Assembly (NCBI RefSeq): GCF_014647075.1 | Contig: NZ_BMOM01000010.1 | Location: 1-64,000, forward strand | From: Deinococcus aerophilus | Lineage (GTDB): Bacteria > Deinococcota > Deinococci > Deinococcales > Deinococcaceae | Reading direction: 5' to 3' | Length of the DNA: 64,000 nucleotides | Shown here: piece by piece, positions 62,527 through 64,000 of the stretch | Layout of the letters: each line of letters begins with the position of its first letter | Numbering within the stretch: position 1 is the stretch's first letter | Translations under genes and position numbers: made by a program | Notes under the pieces: model-generated | What the model saw: only the letters and a program-made list of their open reading frames with translations | The model's database searches: none | Told to the model about the DNA's origin: nothing

Positions 62527-63804
62527 TCAGGAGTTGTCCACCACCACCGTGAAGCTCTTGCTGACCTTGCCCTTTGCCGGAACATCCACCTTCAGGCTCG
62601 CCACGCCGCCATTTCTGGTCGGGGCGGCGCTGTCGATAATGATGATGCGTCCGCCCACCCGCTCCGTGATCTCGGCGCGCACGGCACGGGTCTTGCTGCT
62701 CTCGAAGGTGTAGGTGACCTTGTAGGTGCTCTTGGTGACCGTGCCCTTGCTGTCCTTGACCTGCCCCACAGTCTGGACGGTACGGGTGTATGCCACATCC
62801 GGATCATCGCCCAGGCTGAAGTCCACCGTGCCGCCCTCGCGGGTTTCCGGCAGGCCCGTCTGCCCCACCAGCCGGCCGTCCTCACGCACGGTGATGGGGC
62901 CGGCAGGCAGGCGCTGGTCGGCCTTGAAGCGGTAAAAGCGGTTGAGCGTGCCCTCCTGGGTGGCGACATTGAAATACGTCTCCAGACCCACATAACGCTC
63001 AAAGGTGCTGAGTTTGGGGGTCAGGAAGGGCAGCGTGATGACGCTGTTGGCGGGCAAGGTAAACGGGGTGGTCAGCGCGTAGCGGTACAGGCCGCGCAGT
63101 TCAGATCCACTTCCGATCTTGGGCACCGGGGCGGCGGCCGGGGCCCGCAGATTGAAGCCCGCCGCCTCCGAAGCCACGTCCGCCGCCGGATTGGCCTGCA
63201 CGCTCACGTCGCCCGAGTAGAGCTCGGTGTTCTGCACGTCATACGGCAACTCGGTGGTGTTGCGGATGTCGGCCAGGGCCGAGAGCTGAGCGCCTGCGTC
63301 GCTGGCCTTGAGGGTGTAGCGCGGTGACCAGGCCACCGAACGGGTCAGGTACACGAGCGTGCCGCTGCCGGCCCGGGGCAGCGTGTAGGTCAGCGTCTGC
63401 GACGGGCTCTGGGGATTGGTGGGGGGCGGGGTCTCGAAACGCAGATCCTCGTAGCGCACGTTGAAATACCGGCCAGATGCGTCCTTGACCAGCAGATCAC
63501 GGGCCCGAATCAGGGTCACGGGCTCGGTCTTGCCGTCCCGCTCCAGATACACCGTCTTGCCCTCCAGTCCGCTGAGCCAGTTGGCTTCCAGCGTCTGCGC
63601 CGCGCGGATGAACGGCAGGCCCTCCAGATCCAGCGAGCCGGGCAGCACATTCTCCCAGGCCTGCTGGGGCAACGAGACGCTGAGGGTCGTTCCACTGCTC
63701 TGCACCGGCTGGCGGACTTCTGTAAAGGAGGGGTAGATGCGCAGGTCGGTGGCGTGGGCCGCGCCCAGGGTCAGGGCCGAGAGCACCATCAGGGTTCTTT
63801 TCAT
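62527..63804 (-). CDS. Secreted DUF4139-type protein
   Basis: A 425-residue exported protein with signal peptide MKRTLMVLSALTLGAAHA. The remainder is beta-rich and matches the DUF4139 pattern seen in bacterial envelope proteins: LVYLTRSVAWSPRYTLKA near residues 150-167, DIRNTTELPYDVQNTELYSGD near 180-200 and TYTFESSKTRAVRAEITERVGG near 370-391. Function is not known. Two short charged or Ala/Pro-rich linkers lie near residues 215-230. It is a single gene with no operon partner visible. Confidence 0.82.
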   Translation of the reverse strand: MKRTLMVLSALTLGAAHATDLRIYPSFTEVRQPVQSSGTTLSVSLPQQAWENVLPGSLDLEGLPFIRAAQTLEANWLSGLEGKTVYLERDGKTEPVTLIRARDLLVKDASGRYFNVRYEDLRFETPPPTNPQSPSQTLTYTLPRAGSGTLVYLTRSVAWSPRYTLKASDAGAQLSALADIRNTTELPYDVQNTELYSGDVSVQANPAADVASEAAGFNLRAPAAAPVPKIGSGSELRGLYRYALTTPFTLPANSVITLPFLTPKLSTFERYVGLETYFNVATQEGTLNRFYRFKADQRLPAGPITVREDGRLVGQTGLPETREGGTVDFSLGDDPDVAYTRTVQTVGQVKDSKGTVTKSTYKVTYTFESSKTRAVRAEITERVGGRIIIIDSAAPTRNGGVASLKVDVPAKGKVSKSFTVVVDNS

Positions 63805-63888
63805 GGCCGTATGGTGTCTTACGTCTCTTTATGAGATGTGAGAGGGTCCGTCAGACGCGCGACAGAAAACTGTGCCGCAGAACGGCAT

Positions 63889-63912
63889 AAAAAAACTCCC
63901 CCGGAGGGGAGT
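63889..63912 (-). terminator. Terminator of the gene entering from the right edge
   Basis: On the minus strand ACTCCCC-TCCG-GGGGAGT is followed by seven T in total (63889-63895, partly overlapping the stem end). It lies 40 bases after the stop codon at 63952. Confidence 0.85.
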
Positions 63913-63951
63913 GGGTGACGCCTCAGGCAAGCCGGTCGGTCTGACCGGTCC

Positions 63952-64000
63952 TTACAGAACGTCGTCGCGGATGCAGGCCTTGAAGTGTCCGGGCGCGACT
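63952..64000 (-). CDS. C-terminal end of a probable peptide ABC transporter ATPase (partial)
   Basis: Only the last 15-16 codons are in the window, ending PGHFKACIRDDVL and TAA at 63952-63954. The PGHxxAC ending resembles the C-terminal oligo_HPY region of dipeptide/oligopeptide transporter ATPases (DppF/OppF type). The rest is beyond the window edge, so this identification is tentative. A strong terminator follows. Confidence 0.45.
   Translation of the reverse strand, partial: VAPGHFKACIRDDVL

Noticed and set aside
63932..63948. CCGGTC-ggtct-GACCGG repeat read as a TetR operator
   Set aside because: It lies just after the stop of the partial gene at the right edge and has no promoter near it. 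A transcript-end hairpin is more likely.

Overview
The window is high-GC bacterial DNA that reads as a Deinococcus chromosome segment. The main reasons are a DdrA (Rad52-like) gene with a damage-response type promoter, the alpha-aminoadipate lysine pathway (LysT, LysU, LysW, LysX, homoisocitrate dehydrogenase), separate proline dehydrogenase and P5C dehydrogenase genes, a bacterial nitric oxide synthase, and a TANNNT -10 box 6-8 bases before the start codon of many genes. That last pattern is the leaderless-mRNA arrangement known from Deinococcus. I see no rRNA, tRNA, CRISPR array, insertion sequence or prophage. The content is core metabolism and stress defence. Species cannot be fixed from the sequence alone.

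Layout. 0.2-3.9 kb: proC diverges from prmA-rsmE, followed by recO (with a possible 15-codon leader peptide) and a small zinc-finger protein. 4-8.7 kb: an MgtC-like protein, then a FadR-type regulator and a proline-use operon (PRODH, NmrA-like protein, P5C dehydrogenase). 9-10.7 kb: a secreted subtilase. 10.8-15.2 kb: malE-malF-malG on the minus strand without malK. 15.3-18 kb: an MFS pump and rsmB. 18-25.1 kb, minus strand: a long lysine-pathway run lysT / aroE-like / lysU / zinc-ribbon protein / lysW / lysX, continuing into a DsbA-like protein, AlaX and deoD. 25.3-27 kb: a KhtT/KhtU-type K+/H+ antiporter pair. 27-32.8 kb, minus: a TPR-GGDEF-EAL protein, a B12-binding radical SAM protein, ribokinase and a deaminase. 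33-38.9 kb: fadD, tsaD, split mnmC (two genes) and homoisocitrate dehydrogenase. 38.9-46.4 kb, minus: a Cys/Met-metabolism PLP enzyme, a nitroreductase, an apbE-DUF2271-PepSY flavinylation cluster, and a large PilJ-PAS-GAF-GGDEF protein. 46.4-51.6 kb, minus: glgB with a histone-H1-like tail, a BCAA aminotransferase, and hisB-hisH. 51.8-54.6 kb: ddrA plus an overlapping 31-codon membrane microprotein, tam and nos. 54.8-64 kb: an orphan secreted protein, metH-metF behind a SAM riboswitch, katA with a PerR/Fur-type box and a Fur-family gene after it, a DUF4139 secreted protein, and the end of a probable peptide ABC ATPase.

How the genes work together. PRODH and P5C dehydrogenase degrade proline to glutamate while proC remakes it. 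LysT/LysU and homoisocitrate dehydrogenase build the alpha-aminoadipate backbone that LysX attaches to LysW. metF supplies methyl-THF to metH, and the leader looks SAM-sensing. katA and its Fur-family neighbour form a peroxide-response module. The most unusual items are the ddrA-coupled microprotein, a LysW that has lost all four zinc cysteines next to a duplicated LysW-like zinc-ribbon protein, the recO leader peptide, and the basic tail on GlgB.
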